From: Fusobacteriota bacterium
Lineage (GTDB): Bacteria; Fusobacteriota; Fusobacteriia; JAPLKR01
NCBI GenBank assembly: GCA_026387965.1
Contig: JAPLKR010000071.1
Location: 1-22,725, forward strand
Direction of reading: 5' to 3'
Length of the DNA: 22,725 nucleotides
Shown: positions 7,134-16,638 of the stretch, one piece after another
Layout: each line of letters opens with the position of its first letter
How positions within the stretch are numbered: position 1 is the first letter of the stretch
Made by a program: the position numbers and the translations under genes
Notes under the pieces: model-generated
Seen by the model: the letters and a program-made list of their open reading frames with translations, nothing else
What the model was told of the DNA's origin: nothing
Databases searched by the model: none

Positions 7134-8960
7134 ATGACTAAAATCAAAAACATCGCAATAATTGCCCACGTAGACCATGGGAAGACAACACTGGTAGATG
7201 CAATGCTATCTCAAACAAACACACTAAACAGACACGATATGAACGTAGAGCGTATTATGGATAGTGACGACATCGAAAAAGAGCGTGGAATTACCATTTT
7301 TGCAAAAAATGCGTCACTTTTACATAATGGGTATAAAATCAACATCGTAGATACTCCAGGACATGCGGATTTCGGTGGAGAGGTTCAACGTATACTTCAA
7401 ATGGTAGATAGTGTGCTACTTCTTGTTGATGCTTTTGAAGGTCCAATGCCTCAAACGAAATATGTATTGAAAAAAGCCTTAGAGCAAGGACATAGACCAA
7501 TCGTAGTTATCAATAAAATTGATAGACCTAACTCAAGTCCTGAAAAAGTAGTTGATATGGTATTTGACCTATTTGTTGATCTGAATGCAAATGATTTTCA
7601 ATTGGATTTTCCTATTATTTATGCTTCTGCTAAGCAAGGAATTGCGATACTTAATCTTGAAGATCCACAAGTGAATATAACGCCATTACTAGATATGATT
7701 GTTGAAAATGTAGATGACCCTTCAGGGGATATTAACAAGCCTCTTCAAATGCTTATTACTAACTTAGACTATGATAACTATATTGGAAAAGTTGGAACAG
7801 GTAGAATTCATAATGGTAAAATAGAACAAAACCAAACAGTCGCGTTGATGAAAAAAGATGGTACTAAGCAAATGGGTAAAATCACTAAAATCATCAATTA
7901 TGAAGGGCTTGAAAAAATTGATGTAAAAGTAGCATATGCCGGAGATATCGTTTCTATTGCTGGACTTGAAACAATGGATGTTGGTGAGACGGTTGCAGAT
8001 GCTGAAAATCCAATAGCACTCCCTATTATTGAAATTGATGAGCCAACACTTTCAATGACATTTATGGTAAATGATTCACCTTTTGTAGGCCAAGATGGAC
8101 GTCTTTTAACTTCTAGACAGATCTATTCTAGACTTCTGAAAGAATTACAATCAAATATTAGTATGAAGGTTGAAAGAACCGAAGCTAACGACGCCTTTAT
8201 TGTTAAAGGTCGAGGGGAGTTACAACTTTCAATTCTAATTGAAAACATGAGACGTGAAGGATTTGAGCTTCAAGTGTCGAAGCCAAAAGTAATATTTAAA
8301 GAAATTGATGGAAAACTTCATGAGCCAGTTGAGCTTGCACTTGTTGACGTTGCTGAAGAGTACGTTGGTGTGGTAATTGAGAAGCTTGGCGTTCGTAAAG
8401 GTGAGATGATTAATATGATTCAAGGTAGTGATGGGTACTCACGTCTTGAGTTTAGAATTCCTGCTCGTGGACTGATTGGATTTAGAGGTGAGTTTTTAAC
8501 AGATACTAAAGGAACGGGAATTTTAAATAGTTCGTTTTTAGAGTATGAAGAGTATAGAGGGAATATTCCTTCACGTATTCGTGGTGTTTTAATCGCTTCT
8601 GAGGGTGGTCAAACAGCTGCTTACGGACTTGGAAATGTACAAGAACGTGGAACTCTATTTGCTGCACCAGGTGTCGCTGTGTATGCTGGTCAAATTATTG
8701 GTGAGCATGCAAAAGAAAGTGACTTGACAGTAAATGTATGTAAAGGTAAACAGTTGACCAATATGCGTGCGTCTGGTACAGATACGAATGTACGTCTAGC
8801 ACCTCCAAGACTTTTTTCTCTTGAGCAAGCTTTAGAGTATATCGAGGATGATGAGCTTCTTGAGGTAACTCCAGAGAGCATCAGAATGAGAAAGAAAGTT
8901 CTAAGTGAGACAGATAGAAAAAGAGCAACAAGAGATTCTTTAAAAGAAAAACTTCTGTAA
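7134..8960 (+). CDS. typA: Ribosome-associated GTPase TypA/BipA
   Basis: A translational GTPase of the EF-G family that binds 70S ribosomes and helps 50S assembly and stress or cold growth in other bacteria. It has 608 residues, the usual family length. ATG 7134 is chosen because AGGAAGG (7119-7125) lies eight bases upstream and the protein then begins [19 protein letters not shown]; the longer frame from 7092 overlaps the HD gene. The GTPase motifs are complete: G1 AHVDHGKT (11-18), G2 RGITIFAKN (51-59), G3 DTPGH (73-77), G4 NKID (127-130) and G5 SAK (165-167). EF-G-like domains follow, and the BipA-specific C-terminal domain includes [30 protein letters not shown] and the basic end ending [17 protein letters not shown]. 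It is the second gene of a unit with the HD protein and is closed by a terminator. Confidence 0.97.
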   Translation: MTKIKNIAIIAHVDHGKTTLVDAMLSQTNTLNRHDMNVERIMDSDDIEKERGITIFAKNASLLHNGYKINIVDTPGHADFGGEVQRILQMVDSVLLLVDAFEGPMPQTKYVLKKALEQGHRPIVVINKIDRPNSSPEKVVDMVFDLFVDLNANDFQLDFPIIYASAKQGIAILNLEDPQVNITPLLDMIVENVDDPSGDINKPLQMLITNLDYDNYIGKVGTGRIHNGKIEQNQTVALMKKDGTKQMGKITKIINYEGLEKIDVKVAYAGDIVSIAGLETMDVGETVADAENPIALPIIEIDEPTLSMTFMVNDSPFVGQDGRLLTSRQIYSRLLKELQSNISMKVERTEANDAFIVKGRGELQLSILIENMRREGFELQVSKPKVIFKEIDGKLHEPVELALVDVAEEYVGVVIEKLGVRKGEMINMIQGSDGYSRLEFRIPARGLIGFRGEFLTDTKGTGILNSSFLEYEEYRGNIPSRIRGVLIASEGGQTAAYGLGNVQERGTLFAAPGVAVYAGQIIGEHAKESDLTVNVCKGKQLTNMRASGTDTNVRLAPPRLFSLEQALEYIEDDELLEVTPESIRMRKKVLSETDRKRATRDSLKEKLL

Positions 8961-8965
8961 TATTG

Positions 8966-9001
8966 AAAAGAGAGCTTTGGGAGACCAAGGCTCTTTTTTT
9001 T
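8966..9001 (+). terminator. Intrinsic terminator after typA
   Basis: The stem AGAGCTTTGG / CCAAGGCTCT (one G-T wobble, with weaker A-T pairs outside) closes a GAGA tetraloop at 8981-8984. A long T run starts at 8994. It begins about six bases after the typA stop. Confidence 0.9.
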
Positions 9002-9631
9002 CTATCCAATTAGCTACGGCAAACCCTAAAACAGAGAACATGGAAAAAATTCTAAATTTCACGAATATTTTAGCTATTTTTCATTAAGTATGAACAAAAG
9101 AGTTTGAAAATAAATATAATTCAATCTGTCATTACGGTCAGAGTGACCGGTATCTATTCTGAAAAATTCACAGGTATTGGAATTTTACAGTCGGAGTGGC
9201 AAACAGTATAAACGACTAAAAATTAACTATAACCATAAAAAGAGCTTCATGTACAGAGAAAGAATAAAAAAGATGTCAGTTCAGTTATTCGAGCGTATCT
9301 CTTGCATCCGTGGCAAAAAAATCATTTGACTTTTATCGCGCTAATTTAATTAGAACAATGTAGAATTTTGTCAAGTAGTATCAATCGCAAGAGTTCACAT
9401 TCGACATCAGAAAATGATGAAAAAAGTGGATATAAAACGAAGCTGTGTACCCATAATAAATCATTTGCTGATTTTGTAATAATCATAATGTTTCTGTTGG
9501 AAAAGTGTATTCGATAAGTTGTGTAAAACTATAGATATAAAAATTTCAATGAACTCGATTTTATAGCTATTGTTTTACTTTTTGTTAGGTTTTTAAAACT
9601 ATTATAAAATTGAAATTTTTCAAACTAACCT
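9002..9631. other. Gene-free spacer between typA and the ileS promoter
   Basis: About 630 bp without a credible ORF: frames are short and none has a ribosome-binding site. It contains one copy of a short hairpin repeat (9127-9156). No tRNA or recognisable gene remnant was found. The composition is like that of the other spacers, which look like eroded DNA. Confidence 0.6.
9127..9156. repeat. Short dispersed hairpin repeat, copy 1 (degenerate)
   Basis: TGTCATTACGGTCA, a GAG spacer, then TGACCGGTATCTA. The inner arms CGGTCA/TGACCG pair over 6 bp. It shares TGTCAT, an (A)CCGG-like arm and CCGGTATCTA with the copy at 16734-16763, which has a longer, perfect stem. Confidence 0.6.
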
Positions 9632-9660
9632 TTGAAAAATCTTGTTTTTTTTGATATAAT
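9632..9660 (+). promoter_or_regulatory. Promoter of the ileS-lspA unit
   Basis: TTGAAA (9632-9637), a 17-nt spacer and a perfect TATAAT (9655-9660). It predicts a transcript start near 9667 and a 5' leader of about 250 nt before ileS. Confidence 0.78.
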
Positions 9661-9666
9661 TGTAAT

Positions 9667-9919
9667 AATAACTGATATTTTTTAAAGGGAGTGTTTTCAG
9701 TAGAATTCTACACAATGCGAAGATAATAAAGAGTGAAGTAGATTCCGGTCTGATTCGCAATCAAAATGAGAAGATAGTTGAGCTTAAAATCTTACATTTC
9801 CTGATGTTCTCTGAGTGCTCAGTGTTGACTTTTAAGTTTTTTGCTATATAAACATAGCAAAGAGTGATGCACAAGAAAAATAAATTAAAAAATATGTATA
9901 TAATACCAGGAGGAAAACC
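9667..9919 (+). promoter_or_regulatory. Long leader of ileS with several hairpins, possibly regulatory
   Basis: The predicted leader contains a perfect palindrome GTAGAATTCTAC (9700-9711) and the symmetric element CTGAG-TG-CTCAG near 9809-9820. It also has distant arms CTTAAAA and TTTTAAG around that element, and a perfect 8-bp hairpin TTTGCTAT/ATAGCAAA (9840-9861). I see neither the conserved T-box sequence (GGGUGGNACCGCG) nor a terminator next to the gene, so this is not a recognisable T-box riboswitch. Regulation is an inference from length and symmetry only. Confidence 0.4.
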
Positions 9920-12700
9920 ATGGCTGAAAATAAAAAAGAGTATGGAGCAACACTCAATCTCCCTAAGACGGATTTTGATATGCGCGCAAATTTACCACAA
10001 AAAGAACCTAAGTTTTTAAAAACTTGGGAAGAGAATAAAATTTATGAAAAAGGACTAAATGCAAGCAAGCCTCTATTCATGCTTCATGATGGACCACCGT
10101 ATGCCAATGGAGATATCCATATTGGTCACGTACTCAATAAAACGCTTAAAGATATTGTGATGAAATACAAGAGGATGCAAGGGTTCAGAGTACCTTATGT
10201 TCCAGGGTGGGACACTCATGGACTTCCTATTGAGCAAAAAGTGATGGAGAAATTAGGTGACAAGGCACATGAACTTTCTGAAGCAGAGTTTAGAGATTAT
10301 TGTAAAGAGTATGCTCTCTCATTTGTGGCAAAGCAACGCGAAGAATTTAAAAGGTTGGGAATTTTAGGGGAGTGGGAAAATCCTTATGTGACGTTAGCCC
10401 CTGAATACGAAGCAAAACAATTGGAAGTTTTCAAAGAGCTTTTCCTTAATGGATATGTTTTTAAAGGGTTAAAACCAATTTACTGGTGTACACATGATGA
10501 TACAGCGCTCGCTGAAGCAGAAATCGAGTATGCTGACCATAAATCGCCTTCAATATTTGTACGTTTTGAAGTTGAGAAGAAAGATTTGGCAAAATTTTGT
10601 GTAGAGCAAGCGGCTGTGGTAATTTGGACAACAACCCCTTGGACACTCCCTGGAAATATTGCTATTTCTTTAAATCCTGAATTTGAATACGCTGTGGTGA
10701 AAACCCATGAGTTTGGAAATCTTGTACTAGCATTTGAGATAGTTGAGAAGGCTATGAAAGAGATGAATATCTCTGAGTATGAGATGATTAAAAGAGGATT
10801 AAAAGGAACAGAGTTAGAGTTTGTAGAGACTCAGCACCCATTTTTAGAGAGAAAATCAGTCATCATCCTTGGTGAACATGTTACGGCTGATGCGGGAACA
10901 GGGTGTGTACATACAGCACCTGGGCATGGTCAAGAGGATTATCAAGTTTGCCTGAAATACTCACTTCCAATCATCTCACCAGTCAACAATAAAGGTGTAT
11001 TGACCCATGAAGCCGGACGTTTTGGAGGGATGTTTTATAAAAAGGCTAATAAAGCTATTATCGAGTTTTTAACTGAAACAAAGCACCTCATCAACATGAG
11101 AGAGATAGAACACTCATACCCCCACTGTTGGAGATGTAAAAATCCTGTAATTTTCAGAGCCACAGAGCAGTGGTTCGTGAGCGTAGATAAAAGTGATATC
11201 AGAGAAAAGGCTATGAAAGCCCTTCAAGAGGTCAAATTCACCCCTAAATGGGGAATTAACCGAATTGGAGCGATGATTGAGACACGTCCAGACTGGTGTA
11301 TCTCTCGTCAACGTATATGGGGTGTGCCAATTCCAATTTTCTATTGTGAAAGTTGTGAAAAAGTTCACTATAATGAAGAAATAGCAAATGCTGTTATTGA
11401 AAAAATTAAAGCACATGGAAGCAATATTTGGTTGACTTCAACGCCAGCAGAGCTTATCGGTGAACTAGCTAAATGTGAGTGTGGTTCGACTGAGTTTAGA
11501 AAAGAGACCAATATTATGGATGTTTGGTTTGACTCTGGTGTGAGCCACAGAGCCGTACTTGAAACACGTGAAAATCTCTCTTGGCCAGCAGACCTATATC
11601 TTGAGGGAAGTGACCAGCATAGAGGATGGTTTCAAACATCTTTACTAACATCGGTTGGAACACGCGGTGTGGCACCTTACAAGCAGATTTTGACACATGG
11701 ATTTGTGAACGATGGTGAAGGTAAGAAGATGAGTAAGTCTAAAGGAAATGTGGTTGCCCCACAAACGATTATCTCTCAATATGGGGCAGATATTTTGAGA
11801 CTTTGGTGTGCCTCTACCGATTATAGAGAAGATGTAAAAATTTCTGAAAATTTGGTGAAACAGGTTGCAGAAAACTATAGAAGAATTAGAAATACTGTAA
11901 GATACTTACTTGGAAATATCAGTGATTTCAATGCAACAACGGATAGAGTGGCATATGAAAATTTAACAGATTTAGACAAATGGGCGCTTCATAAGCTTGA
12001 AATTCTTAAAGAGAAAGCGTGTGAGTTTTATGCTGAATTTGAATTTTACAATGTGTTTAACGAGATCAATTATTTTGTCAGTGTTGAGATGAGTGCATTT
12101 TATCTTGATGTCATTAAAGATAGACTCTACGTTGAAAGAAAAGATGATATAAGAAGAAGAGCAGCGCAAACAGTCATGGTTGAGATATTAGATGTTTTAA
12201 CTAAACTGATGGCACCAGTACTCTCGTTTACAGCTGAAGAGGTATGGCAAGTACTTCCTGAGTCGTTAAAGGTGACTGAATCGGTACATTTAGCGGATTG
12301 GGTTAAGTTAAAGCCTGAATTTAAAAATGAAGCTATTTTTGAAAAATTCAACCAAATTTCAGATGTAAGAAGTGATGGAAATCGTGAGATTGAACTGCTT
12401 AGAAAAGATAAAGTGGTTGGACACTCACTCGATACAAAATTAACTTTTGTGGTGGGCAAAGAGAGTCAATACTTTACAGTATTAAAAGAGTATGCAAATG
12501 ATTTAGAAGATATCATGATTGTTTCAAAAGCTGATGTGCACGTGGTAAAGGGAACAGAGCTTAAAGTGCATGTTGAAAAGGCTGCGGGAGAGAAATGTGA
12601 ACGCTGTTGGAAATATTCAACAGAGATACTTAAATTTGGTGTGCATGAAGGACTTTGTCCACGTTGTGCCTCTGTTTTAGGAAATAGCGGATGTTTATAG
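9920..12700 (+). CDS. ileS: Isoleucyl-tRNA synthetase
   Basis: A class I aminoacyl-tRNA synthetase that charges tRNA-Ile with isoleucine, using ATP, and edits valine. It has 926 residues against 938 in E. coli. ATG 9920 has AGGAGG (9908-9913) six bases upstream. Motifs in order: GDIHIGH with the HIGH signature at 67-70, GWDTHGLPIE (96-105), the CP1 editing region including WTTTPWTLPGN and TGCVHTAPGHGQEDY, DVWFDSGVSH, GSDQHRGWFQTSLL and the KMSKS loop (603-607). The C-terminal zinc site CERC...CPRC (C893, C896, C913, C916) marks the bacterial type. The last ten bases overlap the start of lspA, and ileS-lspA is a common bacterial pair. A long leader precedes the gene. Confidence 0.98.
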   Translation: MAENKKEYGATLNLPKTDFDMRANLPQKEPKFLKTWEENKIYEKGLNASKPLFMLHDGPPYANGDIHIGHVLNKTLKDIVMKYKRMQGFRVPYVPGWDTHGLPIEQKVMEKLGDKAHELSEAEFRDYCKEYALSFVAKQREEFKRLGILGEWENPYVTLAPEYEAKQLEVFKELFLNGYVFKGLKPIYWCTHDDTALAEAEIEYADHKSPSIFVRFEVEKKDLAKFCVEQAAVVIWTTTPWTLPGNIAISLNPEFEYAVVKTHEFGNLVLAFEIVEKAMKEMNISEYEMIKRGLKGTELEFVETQHPFLERKSVIILGEHVTADAGTGCVHTAPGHGQEDYQVCLKYSLPIISPVNNKGVLTHEAGRFGGMFYKKANKAIIEFLTETKHLINMREIEHSYPHCWRCKNPVIFRATEQWFVSVDKSDIREKAMKALQEVKFTPKWGINRIGAMIETRPDWCISRQRIWGVPIPIFYCESCEKVHYNEEIANAVIEKIKAHGSNIWLTSTPAELIGELAKCECGSTEFRKETNIMDVWFDSGVSHRAVLETRENLSWPADLYLEGSDQHRGWFQTSLLTSVGTRGVAPYKQILTHGFVNDGEGKKMSKSKGNVVAPQTIISQYGADILRLWCASTDYREDVKISENLVKQVAENYRRIRNTVRYLLGNISDFNATTDRVAYENLTDLDKWALHKLEILKEKACEFYAEFEFYNVFNEINYFVSVEMSAFYLDVIKDRLYVERKDDIRRRAAQTVMVEILDVLTKLMAPVLSFTAEEVWQVLPESLKVTESVHLADWVKLKPEFKNEAIFEKFNQISDVRSDGNREIELLRKDKVVGHSLDTKLTFVVGKESQYFTVLKEYANDLEDIMIVSKADVHVVKGTELKVHVEKAAGEKCERCWKYSTEILKFGVHEGLCPRCASVLGNSGCL

Positions 12701-13161
12701 AGATTATCGTTATTGTAACCTTGGTACTTATTGATCAATTAAGCAAACTGTGGATTAGTTCTAATTTATTGGTAGGGTCAAGCCAACCAATAATCAATAA
12801 TTTTTTTGCACTCACCTACGTACAAAATCGAGGTATAGCCTTTGGAATGTTTTTTGGCTATGTGTGGGTCTTTGTAGTGGTAACGGTGGTATTTCTTGTG
12901 ATAATATTTTATATCCTTCGAAAAATTCGTTCTAAAAAATACCTTCTTTGCCGTATTGCAGTATTATTTATTACGTCAGGGGCTGTGGGCAATCTTATTG
13001 ATAGAGCTTTTCGCGGCTATGTAGTAGATTTTTTTAATTTTTATGGAATTTGGAGCTATGTTTTTAATGTTGCGGATGTCTGTATCAACATTGGAGCAGG
13101 ACTTCTTATTATCTATTTTATTTTTTTTGACAGACAGAAAAAAGATAAGAGCGAGAAGTAG
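12691..13161 (+). CDS. lspA: Lipoprotein signal peptidase (signal peptidase II)
   Basis: An inner-membrane aspartic protease that removes signal peptides from diacylglyceryl-prolipoproteins. It has 156 residues and four predicted membrane helices. The family motifs are present: DQLSK (D15), NRGIAF (46-51), GNLIDRAFRGYVVDFF (100-115) and FNVADVCINIG (125-135). By alignment with characterised enzymes the catalytic pair is D113 and D129. ATG 12691 lies inside the 3' end of ileS (10-base overlap), with AGGA at 12679-12682, indicating translational coupling. The C-terminus is short and basic. The enzyme implies that lipoproteins are made, in line with the remnant lipoprotein gene at 16.9 kb. Confidence 0.96.
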   Translation: MFIEIIVIVTLVLIDQLSKLWISSNLLVGSSQPIINNFFALTYVQNRGIAFGMFFGYVWVFVVVTVVFLVIIFYILRKIRSKKYLLCRIAVLFITSGAVGNLIDRAFRGYVVDFFNFYGIWSYVFNVADVCINIGAGLLIIYFIFFDRQKKDKSEK

Positions 13162-13235
13162 AGTTAGGGTGTTTAAAAGTTTTTCATTAAGTAATAATAT
13201 ATAACTTTGAGGCGGCCTTAAGATTTTGAGTTAAG

Positions 13236-13372
13236 CACAAGACGAAATTGAGATTAGAAGTTAAGCATTGTCTGAGTGAAGCGAGTTTGCGAGACATCTT
13301 AGCGAAATGAGTATGGAGTAGTAAAATCTCCAGGACTAGACCTTTGGAAACTTTGGGGCAATAACAAAGTGA
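13236..13372 (+). repeat. Dispersed ~200-bp repeat, copy A (truncated)
   Basis: It aligns with copy B (17385-17589) over its first part. For the 32 bases starting GAAGCGAGTTTGCG (13278-13309), only one base differs from 17424-17455. Shared flanking pieces are AAATTGA, TTAGAAGTT, GAGTAGTAAAAT and AGGACT. It continues into TTTGGGGCAATAACAAAG (13352-13369), which is matched in copy C but not in B. After about 13372 the match is lost, so this copy is 3'-truncated. The minus strand is open here, but see the rejected items: differences between copies mostly change the amino acid, so it is probably non-coding. Confidence 0.75.
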
Positions 13373-13379
13373 CAAAAAA

Positions 13380-13592
13380 CGAATTTTAATCTTTGCTAAT
13401 ATTAAATTATTCAGTTTTTTCGCTATACGGGACGTATGGCTGTTTGTTAAATTTAGAGAGTTCACCCTATTAGCGACCTACCTTTGGCATTGCCCCAAAT
13501 GTAGGCGAAAATGCTAGTCCGTGTAATTTCACCTAAAATTCTTTCAGTTCGCTGACATTTTCCGCAAACTTATTTCGCTTCGGACAGTTCGA
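13380..13592 (-). repeat. Dispersed ~200-bp repeat, copy C (inverted)
   Basis: Read on the minus strand it follows the same order as copy B. First comes GAAGCGAAATAAGTTTGCGG with AATGTCAGCGAACTG, then GGACTAG and TTTGGGGCAATGCCAAAG (13482-13499). GGTAGGTCGCTAATAGGG follows, and last an ACGTCCCGT...GAAAAAACTG end (13412-13435) that matches B in 20 of 24 bases. It faces copy A head-to-head, so the two can pair in RNA or single-stranded DNA. Confidence 0.72.
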
Positions 13593-13725
13593 AAAAAGTA
13601 GCGCTCTTTTGAAAGGAATTTTTAACGGTGAAATTCCAATGGACGAGATGAAAGTCAAAAGAAAAAAACTCTTTAATTATGCAATCTATTAACAAAAATA
13701 ATCAATATTTGAAAGGAAAAAAGAA

Positions 13726-14595
13726 ATGACATTTCAAGAGATCATTTTCAAATTACAAGAGTATTGGGCGAGCCATGGGTGTGTTCTGATTACGCCTTAT
13801 AATATGGAAGTTGGAGCAGGTACATTCAACCCTGCAACATTTCTTATGTCACTAGGTCCTGAGCCTTGGTCAGTTGCACATGTTGAGCCCTGTAGAAGAC
13901 CAAAAGATGGACGTTATGGAGAGAACCCTAATCGTCTTCATGAGTTTCATCAGTTTCAAGTGTTACTTAAACCTGTACCAGATAATATTCAAGAGTTGTA
14001 TCTTGGAAGTTTAGAGGTACTTGGAATTGATTTGAAAAATCACGATGTACGTTTTGTAGAAGATGATTGGGAGTCACCAACGCTTGGAGCATGGGGACTT
14101 GGATGGGAAGTATGGCTTGATGGTATGGAAGTAACACAGTTTACCTACTTTCAACAAGTTGGTGGAATTGAGTTAGATTTGTGCTCTGGAGAGCTTGCTT
14201 ATGGTCTTGAAAGATTGGCGCTTTATATTCAAAATAAAGAGAGCGTCTATGATTTACAGTGGAATGAATCGGTAACTTTTAGAGATTTTAGACATCAAAA
14301 AGAGGTTGAATTTTCACATTATAATTTTGAAATTGCAGACACAGCATTTTATTTCACACTTTTTGATGGGTATGAAAAAGAAGCTTTAGCAGTATTAGAG
14401 AGAAGTTTTGTGCTACCTGCATATGATTTTGTATTGAAGTGTTCGCATGTATTTAATGTTTTAGATGCACGAGGGGCAATTTCTACTACAGAGAGAATGA
14501 GCTATATTCTACGTGTTAGAAATTTAGCTAAACAATGTGCTGAACTTTATGTAAAAAATAGAGAGGCATTGGGGTTTCCAATGCTGAAGAAGTAG
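13726..14595 (+). CDS. glyQ: Glycyl-tRNA synthetase alpha subunit
   Basis: The catalytic subunit of the bacterial alpha2-beta2 glycyl-tRNA synthetase, which activates glycine with ATP. It has 289 residues, a normal length. ATG 13726 has AAAGGA (13712-13717) eight bases upstream. Family signatures are continuous: [102 protein letters not shown] and [11 protein letters not shown]. The C-terminal [29 protein letters not shown] and REALGFPM are also present. The class II core looks intact. The stop overlaps the ribosome-binding site of glyS, as expected for an operon pair. The beta partner is disrupted, so this subunit may lack a functional tRNA-binding partner unless the lesion is a sequence error. 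Confidence 0.97.
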   Translation: MTFQEIIFKLQEYWASHGCVLITPYNMEVGAGTFNPATFLMSLGPEPWSVAHVEPCRRPKDGRYGENPNRLHEFHQFQVLLKPVPDNIQELYLGSLEVLGIDLKNHDVRFVEDDWESPTLGAWGLGWEVWLDGMEVTQFTYFQQVGGIELDLCSGELAYGLERLALYIQNKESVYDLQWNESVTFRDFRHQKEVEFSHYNFEIADTAFYFTLFDGYEKEALAVLERSFVLPAYDFVLKCSHVFNVLDARGAISTTERMSYILRVRNLAKQCAELYVKNREALGFPMLKK

Positions 14596-14603
14596 GAGGG
14601 CTT

Positions 14604-16638
14604 GTGAATTTTTTATTAGAGATAGGAACAGAAGAGCTACCTAATTCGCTACTGCTAACTACTTTAGAGTCTATAAAAAGCGCTATCGAGAAGTTTTTAA
14701 AAGATAAACGTATAGAGTTTTCTCAAATCGAGACATTTACAACTCCTAGAAGAATGACTTTCTTAGTGAAAGATTTAGGTGAGAAGCAAAGTGACTTGAA
14801 CTTAAAAATAGTAGGGCCAAAAATCGAGATTGCCTATGACAGCGAAGGGGCATTAACTAAAGCGGGAGAGGGATTTCTTGCTAAAAATGGTGCTGAAAAA
14901 GAGCAATTGATTAAGGTTATCGATAAAAAAGGTGAATCTATCGCAGTAGAACTATTTGAAAAAGGAAAATCTACCAAAGAGGTTTTAGAGAGCGAACTTT
15001 CAATTGTTATTGAAGGGGTCACTTTAAAGAAATCTATGTTTTGGAGTGGAAGTTTTAAATTTTTAAGACCTGTTCGTTTTGTGGTTGCAATATTGGGAAC
15101 GGAGTTTATCAACATTCAACTTGGTAGTGTGAAATCAGGGTGCACAACACGTGGAATCAGAGTTTTTTCAACGGGTGAGTTAGAAGTTACCTCTATAGAA
15201 AACTATTTTAAAGTGTTAAAAGCCCACCACGTTATCGTTAATCTTGAAGAAAGAAAGGCGAAAATTCTCTCATCTATTTTTGAAATATATCCAGAATTGA
15301 AACAAAAAGGGTATGAAATTCAATATAGTGAAGAGCTGCTCACAGAGGTGGCTAATCTAGTGGAATACCCTTATCCTATCATCGGTGAGTTTGAAGAGAG
15401 TTTTTTGAGTGTTCCTAAAGAGATGTTGATTACAACTATGCAAGTACATCAGAGATATTTTCCAATTCTTGATACAAAAGGCGAACTTGTAAATCAATTT
15501 ATCATCATTAGAAATGGTATTGAAAATTCCGACTATGTGAGAACAGGAAATCAAAAAGTAGTACAGGCAAGACTTTCAGATGCTAAATTTTTCTTTATGG
15601 AGGATTTGAAAACGCCTTTTTCTAAATTTGAATCAGACCTTGCCAACATCACATTTCAAAAGCAGCTAGGTAAAGTAAGTGAGAAAATCTCTCGTATTTG
15701 AGGGTACAGTTTTAGTGACGATTAAGCTGTGCAAAGCTGACCTTGCGAGTAAAGTGATTAATGAAAAAGAGTATGCCTACCTTCAAGGAAAAATGGGAAG
15801 TATTTACGCAAAACACCATGGAATTTCGGATACGGTTGCAACGGGAATTTATGAACATTACTTGCCTAAATTCAATGGAGATGCGCTTCCGTCTAATTTA
15901 GAGGGGGCCATTGCAAGTATAACGGATAGAGTGGACACTTTAGTAGGGTGTTTTACCATTGGTATGATTCCAACAGGTTCTCAAGATCCATTTGCCCTTC
16001 GAAGAGCAGCGTTTGGAATTGTAAATATTATTCGTGGATTTAAAATGGATGCGTCACTTTCAAGTTTAGTAGAGTGTTCACTCTCCCTTTATGAGAAACA
16101 AGGGGTAGCACTTGTTTTTTCACACAGTGAGATTGTTTTGAAGGTACTTGAGTATCTCAAGCAGAGAGTAGTGAATGTACTCGCAAGCGAATATACTGAA
16201 AAAATTGTTAAAGCGTGCGTCTCTATCTCGAGTGATAATCTACTTGACCTTATTTCAAGAATCGAAGCAGTTGAATTTTCAAAAAAGTCAGGAAAGTTTG
16301 ATGCAGTAGAGGCGATGATAAAAAGAATTGAGAATATTTTGAAAAAAGCAAAATTTTCTGCCTTTAAAATTGATACAACACTGTTTGAAGTTGTTGCTGA
16401 AAAGGCACTTTATGAACTCTATTCAAGCGAAAAAGATGCGATAGAGAGAGCCATTTCGCAAAACAACTATGTGGTAGCTATTGAACATCTTGAAAGATTT
16501 GCTGACCCAGTTTCGAATTATTTTGAAAATGTAATGATTAATGCTGAAGATGTTAAAGTGAGAGAGAATCGTCTGTTGATGTTGACAGTTGTGGATCAAC
16601 TTTTCAATAGATTGGTTGATGTCAAAGAGCTTGCATAA
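14604..16638 (+). pseudogene. glyS: Glycyl-tRNA synthetase beta subunit, broken by deletion/frameshift
   Basis: The beta subunit binds tRNA-Gly and is needed for glycylation. Both halves are recognisable. The N-terminal part (GTG 14604 to TGA 15701, AGGAGG at 14594-14599) begins NFLLEIGTEELPNSLL and includes TTPRRMTFLV, VRFVVAILG, VEYPYPIIGEFEESFLSVPKEMLITTMQVHQRYFP and FQKQLGKVSEKISRI. The C-terminal part, one frame over, resumes at about 15718 with TIKLCKADLASKVINE and LQGKMGSIYAKHHG. It runs through LPSNLEGAIASITDRVDTLVGCF and QDPFALRRAAFGI to a normal C-terminus at 16638. In E. coli GlyS about 26 residues separate the equivalents of SRI and CKADL; here only 31 nt remain, so about 45-50 nt are missing and the frame shifts. 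Two truncated products are expected. A sequencing or assembly error remains possible, because the gene is usually essential. Confidence 0.85.

Larger units (their letters stand above)
13162..13725. other. Repeat-filled spacer between lspA and glyQ
   Basis: About 560 bp that separate the ileS-lspA unit from glyQ. Most of it is two oppositely oriented copies of a dispersed repeat (13236-13372 and 13380-13592). A 7-bp inverted repeat GGAATTT/AAATTCC (13615-13637) follows. I found no clear terminator for lspA and no convincing promoter for glyQ. Confidence 0.65.

Noticed and set aside
9077-9090. 14-base identical string TTTTTCATTAAGTA also at 13180-13193
   Set aside because: About the length expected to recur by chance in an AT-rich window of this size; no further flanking similarity.
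9667-9919. T-box riboswitch upstream of ileS
   Set aside because: No GGGUGGNACCGCG-like box and no antiterminator/terminator pair next to the gene.
13187-13465. Minus-strand reading frame sharing a peptide (THFAKM.RKLAS) with another at 17276-17542
   Set aside because: Both frames lie across the dispersed repeat. Most nucleotide differences between the copies change the amino acid, there is no ribosome-binding site, and the third copy does not keep the frame, so this is repeat sequence and not a protein.
15679-15735. Programmed ribosomal frameshift in glyS
   Set aside because: A frameshift alone would not restore the roughly 15 missing codons, and no slippery heptamer with a downstream structure is evident.
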